DNA of 5,872 nt from Acidobacteriota bacterium (GCA_006227875.1 SBFI01000080.1:1-5872), one strand, 5' to 3'. Shown: positions 1 through 5,534, counted from the stretch's first letter. A program made the numbers and translations. Notes: generated by a model not told the origin, from the sequence alone.

Positions 1-699
1 CCGGGATCACTGGATTGTGTCGATGATGTAGAGAATTCGTACGACCGGATAGCCCTGTCGATCGAGGCCTACGAGGACTCAGCGGAGGTCAACCAGTTCT
101 CGTCGAAATACGACTATTACCTCGAGGGACTGGTCGAGCTGACCGAGCAGGAGATGTGGGGACTGGAGCTCTTCAATAACAAAGGCATGTGCGCGGCTTG
201 CCATCCGAGTGAGCCGGGTGCCGGAGGGGAGGCGCCGTTGTGCACGGACTTCACCTACGACAACCTGGGCGTCCCGAAGAATCCCGAAAACCCCTTCTAC
301 GACATGGACGAAATCTTCCTGGATGACGGGAGCCCCATCAATCCGGACGGGGCGGACTGGATCGATCCGGGCTTGGGGGGTTTTCTGGCGATGTCGATGC
401 GACCAGAATGGGAGAGCAAAGCCGAGGAGAACTTCGGCAAGCACAAGGTCCCGACCTTGAGAAACGTCGACAAGCGACCGGGGAAGGGCTTCCCCAAGGC
501 CTACACCCACAACGGTTTCTTCAAGACTCTGGAAGAGCTGGTCCATTTCTACAACACACGGGACGTCGAGAGCTGGCCGCCACCCGAAGTGCCGCTGAAC
601 GTAAATGTGGACGAACTGGGGGATCTCGGTTTGACCGCGGACGAGGAGGCCGCCATCGTGGCCTTTATGAAGACGCTTTCGGACGGCTACAAACCTTGA
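1..699 (+). CDS. Di-heme cytochrome c peroxidase / MauG-family protein, C-terminal part (5' end outside window)
   Basis: The frame is open from the first base, so 232 residues of a longer protein are seen and the true start lies to the left. Numbering from the first visible codon, a heme c motif CAACH occupies residues 64-68. It is preceded by the family-typical run YDRIALSIEAYE and by LTEQEMWGLELF. Downstream come KVPTLRNV (149-156), AYTHNG (167-172) and TLEELVHFYNTRD, then an acidic LTADEEAAIVAFMKTL tail. This order matches the second heme domain of bacterial cytochrome c peroxidases and MauG-like proteins. These are periplasmic enzymes that reduce hydrogen peroxide or perform other heme-based oxidations. 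The first heme domain and signal peptide would be upstream. The exact substrate cannot be decided from this part. The position after AY is usually bulkier in relatives (often AYMHNG or PYMHDG) but is Thr here. I am confident of the family, not of the reaction. Confidence 0.88.
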   Translation, partial: PGSLDCVDDVENSYDRIALSIEAYEDSAEVNQFSSKYDYYLEGLVELTEQEMWGLELFNNKGMCAACHPSEPGAGGEAPLCTDFTYDNLGVPKNPENPFYDMDEIFLDDGSPINPDGADWIDPGLGGFLAMSMRPEWESKAEENFGKHKVPTLRNVDKRPGKGFPKAYTHNGFFKTLEELVHFYNTRDVESWPPPEVPLNVNVDELGDLGLTADEEAAIVAFMKTLSDGYKP

Positions 700-763
700 A
701 GCACGACTAAAAGACGGAGTTCCTGAACGGCAACCGGCCGAGCAGACGGCATTGGCCAGGGCC

Positions 764-825
764 CCAGAAGTGAGGCTGCAGCGAAAGCCAGATCTAGCTG
801 TCGGAAGAGCTAGACTGACTTCTGG
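764..825 (+). other. Possible branched RNA/DNA fold (nested inverted repeats)
   Basis: An outer perfect 8-bp inverted repeat, CCAGAAGT (764-771) and ACTTCTGG (818-825), encloses two smaller hairpins. These are GGCT/AGCC (774-777 with 786-789) and a perfect 7-bp pair TCTAGCT/AGCTAGA (793-799 with 808-814) with an 8-base loop. Together they would form a three-way junction of 62 bases. It lies after the cytochrome gene and 57 bases before the likely start of the small membrane protein. There is no T-run after it, so it is not a typical intrinsic terminator. I do not recognise a known RNA family. Each inverted repeat alone is expected by chance in a window of this size; only the nesting is notable. 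Confidence 0.3.
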
Positions 826-871
826 ATCATGGCGGTAGAACCCCCGAGGTCAGGGAGAGTTGTAGAGCCTC

Positions 872-877
872 GAGGAG
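872..877 (+). promoter_or_regulatory. Ribosome binding site deciding the start at 883
   Basis: GAGGAG lies five bases before ATG 883. The earlier in-frame ATG at 829 has no comparable purine-rich site, and the 18 residues it would add are Arg/Pro-rich and not membrane-like. The start at 883 is therefore preferred. Confidence 0.6.
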
Positions 878-882
878 TAGAA

Positions 883-1170
883 ATGACTAACACTCTTGAG
901 ATAGTTCTGACCTGTCTTGCAGTCGGCGCTGTTATCGGGGTGGGATGGGCTGGGATACTCACGAGACGACAGCCTGATTGGCATCACCGATACGCAGATC
1001 CCAAGAAGTGGGCAAGCTGGATCGTCGGACCGGTTCTCTGTACGGCGCTCGCCATCGGTCATTTTGTTCAAGGGCGCCCCATCTTGGGCGGCACGTTCGT
1101 ATTGCTGGGGGCTGTGGCGTTGTTCTTCCTGCTGACCTCCGCCATCAGATCCTGGACGCTCGAGCATTAG
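883..1170 (+). CDS. Small three-helix membrane protein, function unknown
   Basis: From the preferred ATG this encodes 95 residues. Three hydrophobic stretches are visible: about 6-25 (IVLTCLAVGAVIGVGWAGI), 45-62 (SWIVGPVLCTALAIGHFV) and 67-85 (ILGGTFVLLGAVALFFLL). Between the first and second is a polar loop with TRRQPDWHHRYADPKKW, rich in Arg, Lys and His. By the positive-inside rule this loop is probably cytoplasmic. No catalytic motif or family signature is recognised, and the protein may be lineage-specific. A start at 829 would give 113 residues, but its ribosome binding site is poor. The gene stands alone: 183 bases separate it from the cytochrome gene and 115 bases from efp. Good hydrophobic periodicity and the Shine-Dalgarno site support it as a real gene. 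Confidence 0.6.
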   Translation: MTNTLEIVLTCLAVGAVIGVGWAGILTRRQPDWHHRYADPKKWASWIVGPVLCTALAIGHFVQGRPILGGTFVLLGAVALFFLLTSAIRSWTLEH

Positions 1171-1271
1171 TGCCGTTCGCGATCTTCGCCGATTGAGAGC
1201 TGGGTGTCTTCCAATGCTCGCTTGATACAGTGAAGAGCACCGACGCCCTCTCGGCTCGGACTCTCCAGATC

Positions 1272-1280
1272 AAGGGGGTG
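1272..1280 (+). promoter_or_regulatory. Ribosome binding site of efp
   Basis: AAGGGGGTG, one base away from the ideal AAGGAGGTG, ends five bases before ATG 1286. It fixes the efp start. No convincing -35/-10 pair was found in 1171-1271; a TTGATA at 1222 lacks a partner. Confidence 0.65.
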
Positions 1281-1285
1281 GCGCG

Positions 1286-1846
1286 ATGAAGCCTGCCAGC
1301 GACATGCGGTCCGGAATGTGCATCCGGCTGGATGGGGATCTCTTTCGGGTGATGGAGGCCGAGTACCACGCCGGTGGGGGCAAGATGCACGGCTCGGTCC
1401 ATGCCAAGCTGCGCAACGTGGCCACCGGAGGTCTCACCGAGCGACGCTTCCGCCAGGACGAGCGCTTCGAGGAGGTAGAGCTGGAGCGCGAAAGCATGGA
1501 CTTCCTCTACGAAGAGGCCGATGGCTGTGTGTTCATGCACCCCGAGACCTACGAGCAGGTGACCCTGCCCAAGGAGAGCCTGGGAGCGTACCTCCCCTAT
1601 GTCCAGCCCAACCAGTCGCTGCAGGTGGAGTTTTTGGACGGGGCTCCGGTCGAGGTGAAGTACCCGGCAAGCGTGGAGCTCGTGGTGGACACCACCCCCG
1701 ATCCCATCCATTCGGACGACAGCAACGTCTTCAAGGTGGCCATCCTGAAGAACGGGATGGAAGTCCAAGTGCCCCAGTTCGTCAAGTCCGGCGACACCAT
1801 CCGCATCGAGGTGGAGACCGGCAAATACCTCGAGCGGGTGCTCTAG
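1286..1846 (+). CDS. efp: Translation elongation factor P
   Basis: The product is 186 residues, the normal EF-P length. EF-P binds between the ribosomal P and E sites and relieves stalling at consecutive prolines. The N-terminal KOW-like domain (about 1-64) carries DMRSGMCIRLDG and a tip loop GGGKMHG with Lys33. This is the position that is modified in most bacterial EF-Ps (Lys34 in E. coli). The central OB domain holds FMHPETYEQV (83-92). The C-terminal domain ends with VPQFVKSGD (162-170) and TGKYLER (178-184), typical of the EF-P C-terminal signature. The tip is GGGK rather than the common PGKG, so this belongs to a divergent EF-P subgroup. Because Lys is present rather than Arg, rhamnosylation by an EarP-type enzyme is not expected. 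No epmA, epmB or other modification gene is in the window. The gene is probably transcribed alone and is convergent with the broken reductase, sharing CTAG at the stop codons. Confidence 0.95.
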   Translation: MKPASDMRSGMCIRLDGDLFRVMEAEYHAGGGKMHGSVHAKLRNVATGGLTERRFRQDERFEEVELERESMDFLYEEADGCVFMHPETYEQVTLPKESLGAYLPYVQPNQSLQVEFLDGAPVEVKYPASVELVVDTTPDPIHSDDSNVFKVAILKNGMEVQVPQFVKSGDTIRIEVETGKYLERVL

Positions 1847-2119
1847 CCCGACAAAGACCTCGTAGCATTCAGGGCCGAGTCCAGCTCCTCCAGCCAAGCC
1901 AGGTTGGGCTCCAGCCCACCCTCCTCCACACGTTTGAAGAGCCCGTAGACCGCTCGTTTCAGCGGGGAGTCCCGGTCGCCCGCCAACTCCAGCAGGTGAC
2001 CGTTGTAGTTGTCGAGCTCGGTCGGTCCCTCGGGCAGATCACCCGCCATCGAGCAGTAGGATCCACGCAGCGTCCGCGAGAACGGGTAGGCCCGCACCCA
2101 CAACGGTCACTTTTGGCAC
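1843..2119 (-). pseudogene. Ketopantoate reductase (PanE/ApbA-like) gene with internal deletion
   Basis: On the minus strand a GTG at 2119-2117 begins VPKVTVVGAG, the first beta strand and glycine loop of a Rossmann NAD(P)-binding fold. That frame ends at a TGA (2041-2039) with no further reductase sequence. Another frame, open from about 2103 to the TAG at 1845-1843, encodes RGSYCSMAGDL, then PTELDNYNG and LKRAVYGLFKRVEEGG. This matches the C-terminal domain of ketopantoate reductases, in which SSMxQD, then TE(I/L)DxxNG, forms part of the active site; the Glu of TELD is the conserved active-site residue. Reductases of this family have about 300 residues. Here roughly 10 N-terminal and 80 C-terminal residues are left, in different frames, with the join near 2083-2097. 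The catalytic Lys region is lost. The GTG is 6 bases after the kinase stop, with AGGA at 2133-2130. An intact short protein starting at TTG 2103 is possible but unlikely. The exact substrate of the ancestor is uncertain. Confidence 0.65.
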
Positions 2120-2125
2120 GTGTTT

Positions 2126-4417
2126 CTATTCCTGGTAGCGGCTGATGAGCTCTTGATAGCGCGGCTCTTCGCGGAGCGAGGCGAAGTGAGGGCTGGCCTC
2201 GAGGGTGACAAAGTCGCGGAAGCCCTTTTCCAGGACGTACTCCAGCGTGGCCAAGGCCTCATCGATCTCACCGGAGGCGGCGAGGATGGCGGCGCGGTAG
2301 TAGCTGACCATCACGGTGTCCCGGGCCGCGTCCCGCTCGATCCACTCCATTGCCTCTTCCAAGTCACCGATGGCGAGGTAGTACTGCGCCATGCCGATGT
2401 TGCGAGCACCGAAGTCGGGGTCCTGCTCGATCATGGTCTCGAAGGCCTGGCGGGCCTCCTCGTAGCGTCCCATGGCGATCAGACCCCGGCCCAGGTGGTA
2501 GTAAGCGCCGGGAAAGTGGGGCTGCAGCTTGATCGCCTCCCACGCGGCATCCACCGATCCCTGGCCGTCCGGCGGAGTCTTATAGGCCAGGGCCCAGGAG
2601 AGGTTGTCCCAGTAGCGAGACTCCTTGGGAGCGAGCCGTACCGTGTCCTGCAGCAGCTGTGCGGCCCGGTTGTAGTCGAAGCGGTTGCCCGCGATCAGAC
2701 CCAGGGCGTGACTGGCATCGGGCATCGTCGGATCGAGCTCGACCGCCCGCTGGGCATACCCTTCCGCCCGCTGGATGCGCTCCTCAGAGGTATCGAAGTT
2801 GCGGTACATATCGCTCTCGACAAAGGCGATGCCGGCCAGGGCCGCCGCGTAGTCGGGATCGTGCTCGAGGGCCGTTTCGAATTGCTCGATCGCCTGCTCG
2901 AGTCTGGCGCGAACGCCCCACTCCCGGGACAGCGCCATCCCGCGCAGATAGGCGTCGTAGGCGGCGACATTCTCGGTCGCGCGCTTCTGGACGTCGCGCT
3001 GCTCCTCGGGGCTGAGCTCGAGATTCAGACGCTCGGCGATGGTCAGCGCCGTCTGCTCCTGCATGGCAAAGACGTCCTCGAGGCTCCCGTTGAAGTCCTC
3101 GGACCAGAGGTTGCGTCCGGTCTCGCCGTCGACCAGCTGTGCCGAGACCCGTACCTGATCTCCGGCGCGGCGTACGCTGCCGTCGAGCAGGTAACGCACC
3201 CCCAGCTCGCTGCCGATCTGCTGCACATCGCGGGCCCGATCGGTGAAAGAGGCCACCGAGCTACGCGAGGCGACCTCGAGGCCGTCGATCCGCGACAGCT
3301 TGCTGATGATCTCCTCGGTCATTCCGGCGGAGAAGTAGTCGTTCTCGGCATCGGCACTCAGGTTGTGGAAGGGGAGCACGGCCACCGAGGGTCTGGCGAC
3401 CTCGACCGCGGCCGCTGGCGCCGGATCCTCGCCCCCTCCGAACCAGGGTTTGGTGATGAAGAACAACGCCACGGCTGCCGCCAGCAGCGCCGCTGCCCAG
3501 ATCCAGGGAGAGCGCTGCGATGTCTCGCGGCCAATCGCCGAGACCGCCTGGCTCTCACCCGTTGTCTGCAGATTGCGCAGATCGGCGACCAGGTCGCGGG
3601 TGTCGTTGTAGCGATCGACAGGCCGCTTGGCGAGACACCGCCGGATGATGCGCTCGAGATCGGCCGGCAGCCCCTGACGCGCGACCGAGGGCGGCTCGGG
3701 CTCGGCCTCGAGGATCTTGGCCAGCGTCGCTGTCGACGTGTCCCCACGGAAGGGGAGCTGGCCGGTGGCCATCTGATAGAGCAGTACCCCGAAGGAGAAG
3801 ACGTCGGAGCGCGAATCGACCACCTTGCCCTCGGCCTGCTCCGGTGACATGTAGGAGACGGTGCCGAGAATCGTGCCCTGTTTGGTCATCTCGGCCGTGA
3901 TCGTCTCGGCCAGCGTGCCCCCCGCCGCTCCTTCGACAAAGGCTCCTTGAGGCTTGGCCAGGCCGAAGTCGAGGATTTTGACCTGGCCGTCGGGCGTCAA
4001 CATGACGTTGCCGGGCTTCAGATCCCGGTGCACGATCCCTTGCGCGTGGGCGGCCGCCATCCCCTCGGCGACCAGCACCGCGAGCCGCACGACCTCCTTG
4101 AGAGCCAGCGGCTCGGCGCCGCCCAGACAGGAGTCGAGACCGGTGCCCTCGACGAGCTCCATGGCAATGAAAGGCACCTGGTCGACCTCGCCGACCTCGT
4201 AGATGGTGCAGATATTGGGGTGGTTGAGGGCGGCCGCGGTTCGCGCCTCGCGCAGAAAACGGGCCCGCATGTCCTCTCGCTCGAGGGTCTCCTTGGCGAG
4301 GACCTTCAACGCCACCGGCCGGTGCAGATCGATGTCCTCGGCCGCCCAGACCTCGCCCATACCGCCCTCACCGAGCTTGGCGGTGATCTTGAAGTGAGAA
4401 AGGGTAGTGCCGATCAA
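2126..4417 (-). CDS. Receptor-type Ser/Thr protein kinase with TolB-like and TPR domains
   Basis: The product is 763 residues. Residues 8-275 form a Hanks-type kinase that looks active: glycine loop GEGGMG (16-21), Lys38 in VALK, Glu57 as the likely helix-C partner, HRDLKPGN (130-137), DFG (150-152), SPEQ (191-194) and SDVFSFG (204-210). The activation segment (153-190) holds several Thr residues. A single membrane helix lies at about 305-321 (WIWAAALLAAAVALFFI), placing the kinase in the cytoplasm and the rest outside. Residues 343-468 form a TolB N-terminal-like domain (SVAVLPFHNL, YFSAGMTEEII, YLLDGSVRR, LWSEDF). TPR-like helical repeats run from about 483 to 735, for example residues 637-666. 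This architecture is common in Acidobacteria and relatives; ligands and targets are not known here. The start is TTG at 4417, the only usual start codon after the upstream in-frame TAG at 4432-4430. It gives the family-typical IGTTLSHF N-terminus but has no clear ribosome binding site. It lies 17 bases after the CGNR regulator gene. Confidence 0.95.
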   Translation of the reverse strand: MIGTTLSHFKITAKLGEGGMGEVWAAEDIDLHRPVALKVLAKETLEREDMRARFLREARTAAALNHPNICTIYEVGEVDQVPFIAMELVEGTGLDSCLGGAEPLALKEVVRLAVLVAEGMAAAHAQGIVHRDLKPGNVMLTPDGQVKILDFGLAKPQGAFVEGAAGGTLAETITAEMTKQGTILGTVSYMSPEQAEGKVVDSRSDVFSFGVLLYQMATGQLPFRGDTSTATLAKILEAEPEPPSVARQGLPADLERIIRRCLAKRPVDRYNDTRDLVADLRNLQTTGESQAVSAIGRETSQRSPWIWAAALLAAAVALFFITKPWFGGGEDPAPAAAVEVARPSVAVLPFHNLSADAENDYFSAGMTEEIISKLSRIDGLEVASRSSVASFTDRARDVQQIGSELGVRYLLDGSVRRAGDQVRVSAQLVDGETGRNLWSEDFNGSLEDVFAMQEQTALTIAERLNLELSPEEQRDVQKRATENVAAYDAYLRGMALSREWGVRARLEQAIEQFETALEHDPDYAAALAGIAFVESDMYRNFDTSEERIQRAEGYAQRAVELDPTMPDASHALGLIAGNRFDYNRAAQLLQDTVRLAPKESRYWDNLSWALAYKTPPDGQGSVDAAWEAIKLQPHFPGAYYHLGRGLIAMGRYEEARQAFETMIEQDPDFGARNIGMAQYYLAIGDLEEAMEWIERDAARDTVMVSYYRAAILAASGEIDEALATLEYVLEKGFRDFVTLEASPHFASLREEPRYQELISRYQE

Positions 4418-4422
4418 AGTGG

Positions 4423-4442
4423 GGGGATTCTACTTCATCCCC
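4423..4442 (-). promoter_or_regulatory. Hairpin between the regulator stop and the kinase TTG start
   Basis: On the minus strand GGGGAT (4442-4437) pairs perfectly with ATCCCC (4428-4423) around an 8-base loop. The 5' arm covers the last codons and part of the stop of the CGNR gene. The 3' arm ends five bases before the kinase TTG. A ribosome ending the upstream gene would melt it, so it could couple translation of the kinase to that of the regulator. There is no T-run, so it is not a typical terminator. Confidence 0.35.
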
Positions 4443-5037
4443 GTTGTGATTTCCGGCGTTTGCGGTAGGCGCGGGCGTTCATCAGATTACCGCAGCGCTT
4501 CATCGTGCACCACTTGCTGGAGCGATTCTTGGAGAAATCGTAGAAGGCCCACTGACACTCGTCGTTGGGGCAGGCCTTGAGTCGCGGCCAGAGCCCTTCG
4601 ATCCACGCCGCCACCACCAGCTCGAGGAGTCGGGCCAGGGCGCCCTGCCAACTCGGCGCCGCCGGCTCCAGCCCGACGGCTCCATCCGGACTAAATCTGG
4701 CTCTCAAAGGGGCCTTGTCGGCCGCCCGGTCCAGAATCTCGACGGCTCTTTTGTCGAGCGGGGCTCCGTTGTTGGCCAGCAGCAGCCGACGCAGCGCCTC
4801 GCGCACCGCCCTTGCTTGCTCGAGGTCGGCGGTACCGAGCGCGGTCCCTTCCGGGAGCAGACCCCAAGCCGCGAGCCAGGCCCCGAGCGCTGCGGCTGAT
4901 TCGAGCTCATCGGTGCCCCCTTCAATGTCGCGGGTGTTGACGAAAGCCTGCAAAACCCGCAGATCGCCCGGCGCCGGCGGCAGGCTGGCGGGCCAGGGTG
5001 GATAGGAGCGGCTGGGACGTATCGGCGTTCTCGTCAT
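4435..5037 (-). CDS. CGNR zinc-finger protein with ABATE domain, putative transcription regulator
   Basis: From ATG 5037 the product is 200 residues. Residues 24-150 resemble the ABATE domain, a putative stress-related regulator domain: LRVLQAFVNTRD at 26-37, LGAWLAAWGLL, then ARAVREALRRLLLA. Residues 153-196 form the CGNR zinc finger. Four cysteines (156, 161, 177, 182) occur as CPNDEC and WCTMKRCGN, followed by a basic ARAYRKRRK tail suited to nucleic-acid binding. The residue after CGN is Leu185 instead of the Arg that names the family. The open frame continues upstream to 5214, but that part overlaps the divergent gene and promoter and reads like untranslated DNA. ATG 5037 directly follows AAAAAGG with no room for a normal Shine-Dalgarno spacing, which fits the leaderless start predicted from the promoter. 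It is probably the first gene of an operon with the kinase. Its targets are unknown, but the divergent ABM gene is the natural candidate. Confidence 0.85.
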   Translation of the reverse strand: MTRTPIRPSRSYPPWPASLPPAPGDLRVLQAFVNTRDIEGGTDELESAAALGAWLAAWGLLPEGTALGTADLEQARAVREALRRLLLANNGAPLDKRAVEILDRAADKAPLRARFSPDGAVGLEPAAPSWQGALARLLELVVAAWIEGLWPRLKACPNDECQWAFYDFSKNRSSKWCTMKRCGNLMNARAYRKRRKSQRG

Positions 5038-5044
5038 CCTTTTT

Positions 5045-5073
5045 AGTCTATCACCACCAAAAGTACTTGACAA
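5045..5073 (-). promoter_or_regulatory. Predicted sigma-70-type promoter of the CGNR regulator
   Basis: TTGTCA (5073-5068) and TAGACT (5050-5045) on the minus strand are separated by exactly 17 bases. They match the consensus at five and four of six positions. The expected start of transcription, about seven bases after the -10 box, falls at 5038-5037, on or next to the ATG, so the mRNA would be leaderless. The -35 box overlaps that of the opposite promoter. Confidence 0.45.
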
Positions 5074-5096
5074 CTGACGAACATAATGAGTAAAAT
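5067..5096 (+). promoter_or_regulatory. Predicted strong sigma-70-type promoter of the ABM gene
   Basis: A perfect TTGACA (5067-5072) is followed after 18 bases by TAAAAT (5091-5096), one mismatch from TATAAT. The region is AT-rich in a GC-rich window. The expected transcription start is near 5103, giving a leader of about 54 bases before ATG 5157. The palindrome AAGTACTT (5061-5068) touches the -35 box. Confidence 0.65.
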
Positions 5097-5116
5097 GCTT
5101 TTGATGATGACGAACA
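5075..5116 (+). repeat. 9-bp direct repeat TGACGAACA, possible operator pair
   Basis: TGACGAACA occurs at 5075-5083, inside the spacer of the rightward promoter, and again at 5108-5116, just past its predicted start. The centre-to-centre distance is 33 bases, about three helical turns, so two bound proteins would sit on the same face. No function is proven. Confidence 0.35.
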
Positions 5117-5160
5117 ATCAGATGAAAACTCAACCCAAAGACAAGGAGGAAGAAGCATGA
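5104..5160 (+). CDS. Possible 18-codon leader ORF overlapping the ABM start
   Basis: An ATG at 5104, at or next to the predicted transcription start, opens a frame encoding MMTNNQMKTQPKDKEEEA. It ends at TGA 5158-5160, which overlaps the ABM start codon as ATGA (5157-5160). The AAG GAG GAA codons of this ORF also form the Shine-Dalgarno site of the ABM gene. If translated, it would be leaderless and could couple or tune ABM translation. In-frame ATGs at 5086 and 5095 lie upstream of the predicted transcript. The peptide resembles no family I know. A frame this short can be open by chance. Confidence 0.25.
   Translation: MMTNNQMKTQPKDKEEEA
5143..5149 (+). promoter_or_regulatory. Ribosome binding site of the ABM gene
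   Basis: A full AAGGAGG lies seven bases before ATG 5157. It is the strongest site in the window and fixes this start. Confidence 0.85.
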
Positions 5161-5519
5161 TCGCAAGAGTCTGGGTAGGCCGCACCCGAGCCGAGCATTA
5201 CGATGAGTACGCACCGTTCGTCGAGGAGACGGGTCTGCGCGGCCTGAGCGCTACCGCCGGCAACCTGGGTGCCTATCTCTTCCGGCGCCTGGTCGACGAC
5301 GAGGCCGAGTTCCTGGTCCTGAGTCTCTGGGAGAGCCTGGACGCCATCCGCGCTTTTGCCGGCGATAAGGTCGACACCGCCCGCTACTATCCCGACGACA
5401 AGCGCTATCTGCTCGCCTTCGAGCCCAAGGTCCAGCACTACGAAGTCTGGGGCGTGGGCGATCTCTTGGCACGCGGAGTGTGGACGGAGGCGCCCATCCA
5501 GGGGCTCATCGAGTCCTGA
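5157..5519 (+). CDS. ABM-superfamily (dimeric alpha-beta barrel) protein
   Basis: The product is 120 residues with no signal peptide or membrane helix, so it is probably cytosolic. It opens with MIARVWVGRT, then GNLGAYLFRR (35-44), LSLWESLDAIRAFAGD (55-70), YYPDD (77-81) and EPKVQHYEV (89-97). This pattern is that of small antibiotic-biosynthesis-monooxygenase-like ferredoxin-fold proteins, which form dimers. Known members include cofactor-free oxygenases and heme-degrading enzymes, but many have no assigned reaction. The typical domain ends near residue 97; residues 98-120 are a short extra tail (GVGDLLARGVWTEAP). The strong predicted promoter and Shine-Dalgarno site suggest high expression when active. 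It is divergent from the CGNR regulator, which may control it, and convergent with a VOC-family gene. The substrate cannot be told from sequence. Confidence 0.85.
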   Translation: MIARVWVGRTRAEHYDEYAPFVEETGLRGLSATAGNLGAYLFRRLVDDEAEFLVLSLWESLDAIRAFAGDKVDTARYYPDDKRYLLAFEPKVQHYEVWGVGDLLARGVWTEAPIQGLIES

Positions 5520-5534
5520 AGCGAGCTCCAAGCG

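Noticed and set aside
79..546. A 155-codon open frame antisense to the cytochrome gene
   Set aside because: The + strand carries CAACH and PTLRNV in the correct frame; the antisense product shows no family features.
764..825. tRNA or hammerhead ribozyme reading of the branched fold
   Set aside because: There is no T-arm with GTTCGA and no CCA end, and the hammerhead core CTGANGA is absent.
829..882. Earlier start codon for the small membrane protein
   Set aside because: ATG 829 lacks a Shine-Dalgarno site while ATG 883 has GAGGAG at five bases.
1193..1231. efp promoter from TTGAGA or TTGATA with TACAGT
   Set aside because: Spacing between the candidate boxes is wrong and the matches are weak.
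1145..1897. A 250-codon open frame antisense to efp
   Set aside because: It is a shadow of efp codon usage; its translation is His/Leu/Gly-rich with no motif and it runs through three unrelated intervals.
2039..2119. Malate-dehydrogenase origin for VPKVTVVGAG
   Set aside because: That N-terminus alone would fit several Rossmann enzymes, but the adjoining TELDxxNG C-terminal fragment fits ketopantoate reductases and not malate dehydrogenase.
2120..3847. A 575-codon open frame on the + strand opposite the kinase gene
   Set aside because: It mirrors the codon pattern of the GC-rich kinase gene, shows no family motif, and has no ribosome binding site. The minus strand clearly encodes the kinase.
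5038..5214. Upstream extension of the CGNR protein by 59 residues
   Set aside because: It would cover the divergent promoter and part of the ABM gene, reads unlike the ABATE domain, and the domain begins after ATG 5037.
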